In this document: positions 5,065 through 5,777 of the stretch, piece by piece
Position numbering within the stretch: the first letter of the stretch is position 1
Layout of the letters: every line of letters begins with the position of its first letter
Assembly: GCA_025927935.1 (NCBI GenBank)
Contig: JAICKM010000469.1
Coordinates: 1 to 5,777 of the forward strand
Length of the DNA: 5,777 bases
DNA from: Chloroflexia bacterium
GTDB lineage: Bacteria > Chloroflexota > Chloroflexia > QHBQ01 > JADMIH01
Direction: 5' to 3'
Notes under the pieces: model-generated
Databases searched by the model: none
What the model was told of the DNA's origin: nothing
The model's input: only the letters and a program-made list of their open reading frames with translations
Translations under genes and position numbers: made by a program

Positions 5065-5777
5065 CGCGACCCGATTTCTTTGGTGCCGTTCTTCGTGGCC
5101 GCATTGGCCGGGGGCGCGACAGAGCGCCGCGCCGCGCCCTTGCCCGCCGGATTCGCGGCGGCAGCGCGGGCGGCGCGGATCTCGCGCACGCGCTCTTGCT
5201 CGGCACGCGCCTCGGGGCTGAGCTTGCGCGCGGGTGCCTTCGCGGCGGGCGGCGCCGGAGTCGCGCTCAGGCCCATCAGACCGCGGACCCCGGCGTTCAC
5301 CCGGTTCCGATCCTCGGAAGTGAGTTGATTGGCCCGCATATCCTCGTCAAAATATTGGCCCAGGTTGAGGAAGCTGCGCAACTCGTTCAGGTGCAGCACC
5401 TCGTAGGTGGACTCCTCGATGTCGAGGATCGTGCCCGGCTGGCGGAACACGACGAGACCCCAGACCGGGATGGGCCGGGCAAATCCCTGGGTGTCCAACC
5501 AGGTCTTCAACGCGGCGATCTTGGTATCCAGCGCCGCACTGGGGTTGCCCAGGCCCGGCTCGCCCATGCGCGCCAGCCGCTCGATAATCGGCAGGCGCTG
5601 GCTCCAGCGGTCCTTGCCGTTCATCTGCCGGCACTGCACCGGATAGCGGCCTTTCTCATCCTCGGTCAGCCCGCGCATCTCGATCACAAACAGACCCTCG
5701 CCCGAGAGCAGCAGGTAATCGATGACGGTGCCCCCGACGGGGACAAAGGCATAAAGCTGCTGGCGGGGCGTCGGGCG
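5052..5777 (-). CDS. NERD-like (nuclease-related domain) protein, N-terminus outside window
   Basis: The frame stays open to the window edge, giving 241 visible residues. The GTG at 5687 lies inside the core strand FVIEMRG, so it is unlikely to be the real start. Visible residues 12-36 (VPVGGTVIDYLLLSGEGLFVIEMRG) match the layout of the NERD nuclease-related domain: a D-Y/H-L-L-L strand (Asp20), then G-x-F-V-I-E (Glu33). NERD proteins usually have E-x-K here; this one has E-M-R (Arg35). A later strand PIPVWGLVVF (102-111) also fits the fold, up to about residue 143. From about 171 to 241 the chain is low-complexity, rich in Ala, Pro, Arg and Lys, probably disordered and possibly nucleic-acid binding. 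The NERD family belongs to the PD-(D/E)XK-like nucleases; actual activity here is uncertain. It lies upstream of holB on the same strand. Confidence 0.75.
   Translation of the reverse strand, partial: RPTPRQQLYAFVPVGGTVIDYLLLSGEGLFVIEMRGLTEDEKGRYPVQCRQMNGKDRWSQRLPIIERLARMGEPGLGNPSAALDTKIAALKTWLDTQGFARPIPVWGLVVFRQPGTILDIEESTYEVLHLNELRSFLNLGQYFDEDMRANQLTSEDRNRVNAGVRGLMGLSATPAPPAAKAPARKLSPEARAEQERVREIRAARAAAANPAGKGAARRSVAPPANAATKNGTKEIGSRKDS

Noticed and set aside
5052..5687. GTG at 5687 as the real start of the NERD-like gene
   Set aside because: It would begin inside the FVIEMRG core strand and drop the preceding Asp strand; the frame continues open to the window edge with NERD-like residues.

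Overview
The window is GC-rich and looks like bacterial chromosome. It holds five protein genes and no RNA gene that I can recognise. The most likely source is a member of the Chloroflexota (Anaerolineae or a relative). This rests on three things: large secreted propeller/Ig-like proteins, an MPRTG sortase-type sorting signal, and palindromic intergenic repeats of a kind I associate with that phylum. It is an inference from style; no marker gene here proves it.

Left third (1-3064, + strand, cell-surface theme). A gene entering from outside the window encodes the C-terminal 657 residues of a large secreted protein: the end of a sialidase/BNR-type beta-propeller, two Ig-like modules, and a C-terminal domain resembling the one called post-COAP-1. 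Two strong tandem hairpins follow. A gene-free stretch of about 300 nt with several hairpins leads into a small exported protein with a signal peptide and a C-terminal MPRTG + membrane helix + Arg-rich tail, so it is probably anchored to the cell wall by a sortase.

Middle (3065-3862). A clear intrinsic terminator is followed at once by a TATAAT promoter and a one-module VOC-family (glyoxalase/extradiol dioxygenase-like) metalloenzyme gene. That gene converges on the minus-strand holB gene. The short convergent gap holds two palindromes.

Right third (3863-5777, - strand). A gene running out of the window encodes a protein resembling a NERD (nuclease-related) domain with an Ala/Pro/Arg/Lys-rich tail. 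Downstream of it lies holB, the delta-prime clamp-loader subunit of DNA polymerase III. The two are now separated by 121 nt containing a perfect 33-bp inverted repeat.

The most interesting signal is at that junction. The palindrome is flanked by a 16-bp direct repeat (15/16 identical). One copy is the last codons and stop codon of the NERD-like gene; the other is the ribosome-binding region of holB and still contains a vestigial in-phase stop codon. The simplest reading is that a small palindromic element of about 103 nt inserted with target duplication into a once tightly coupled gene pair (TGA-GC-GTG). The duplication left each gene with an intact edge. I found no novel multi-gene system.
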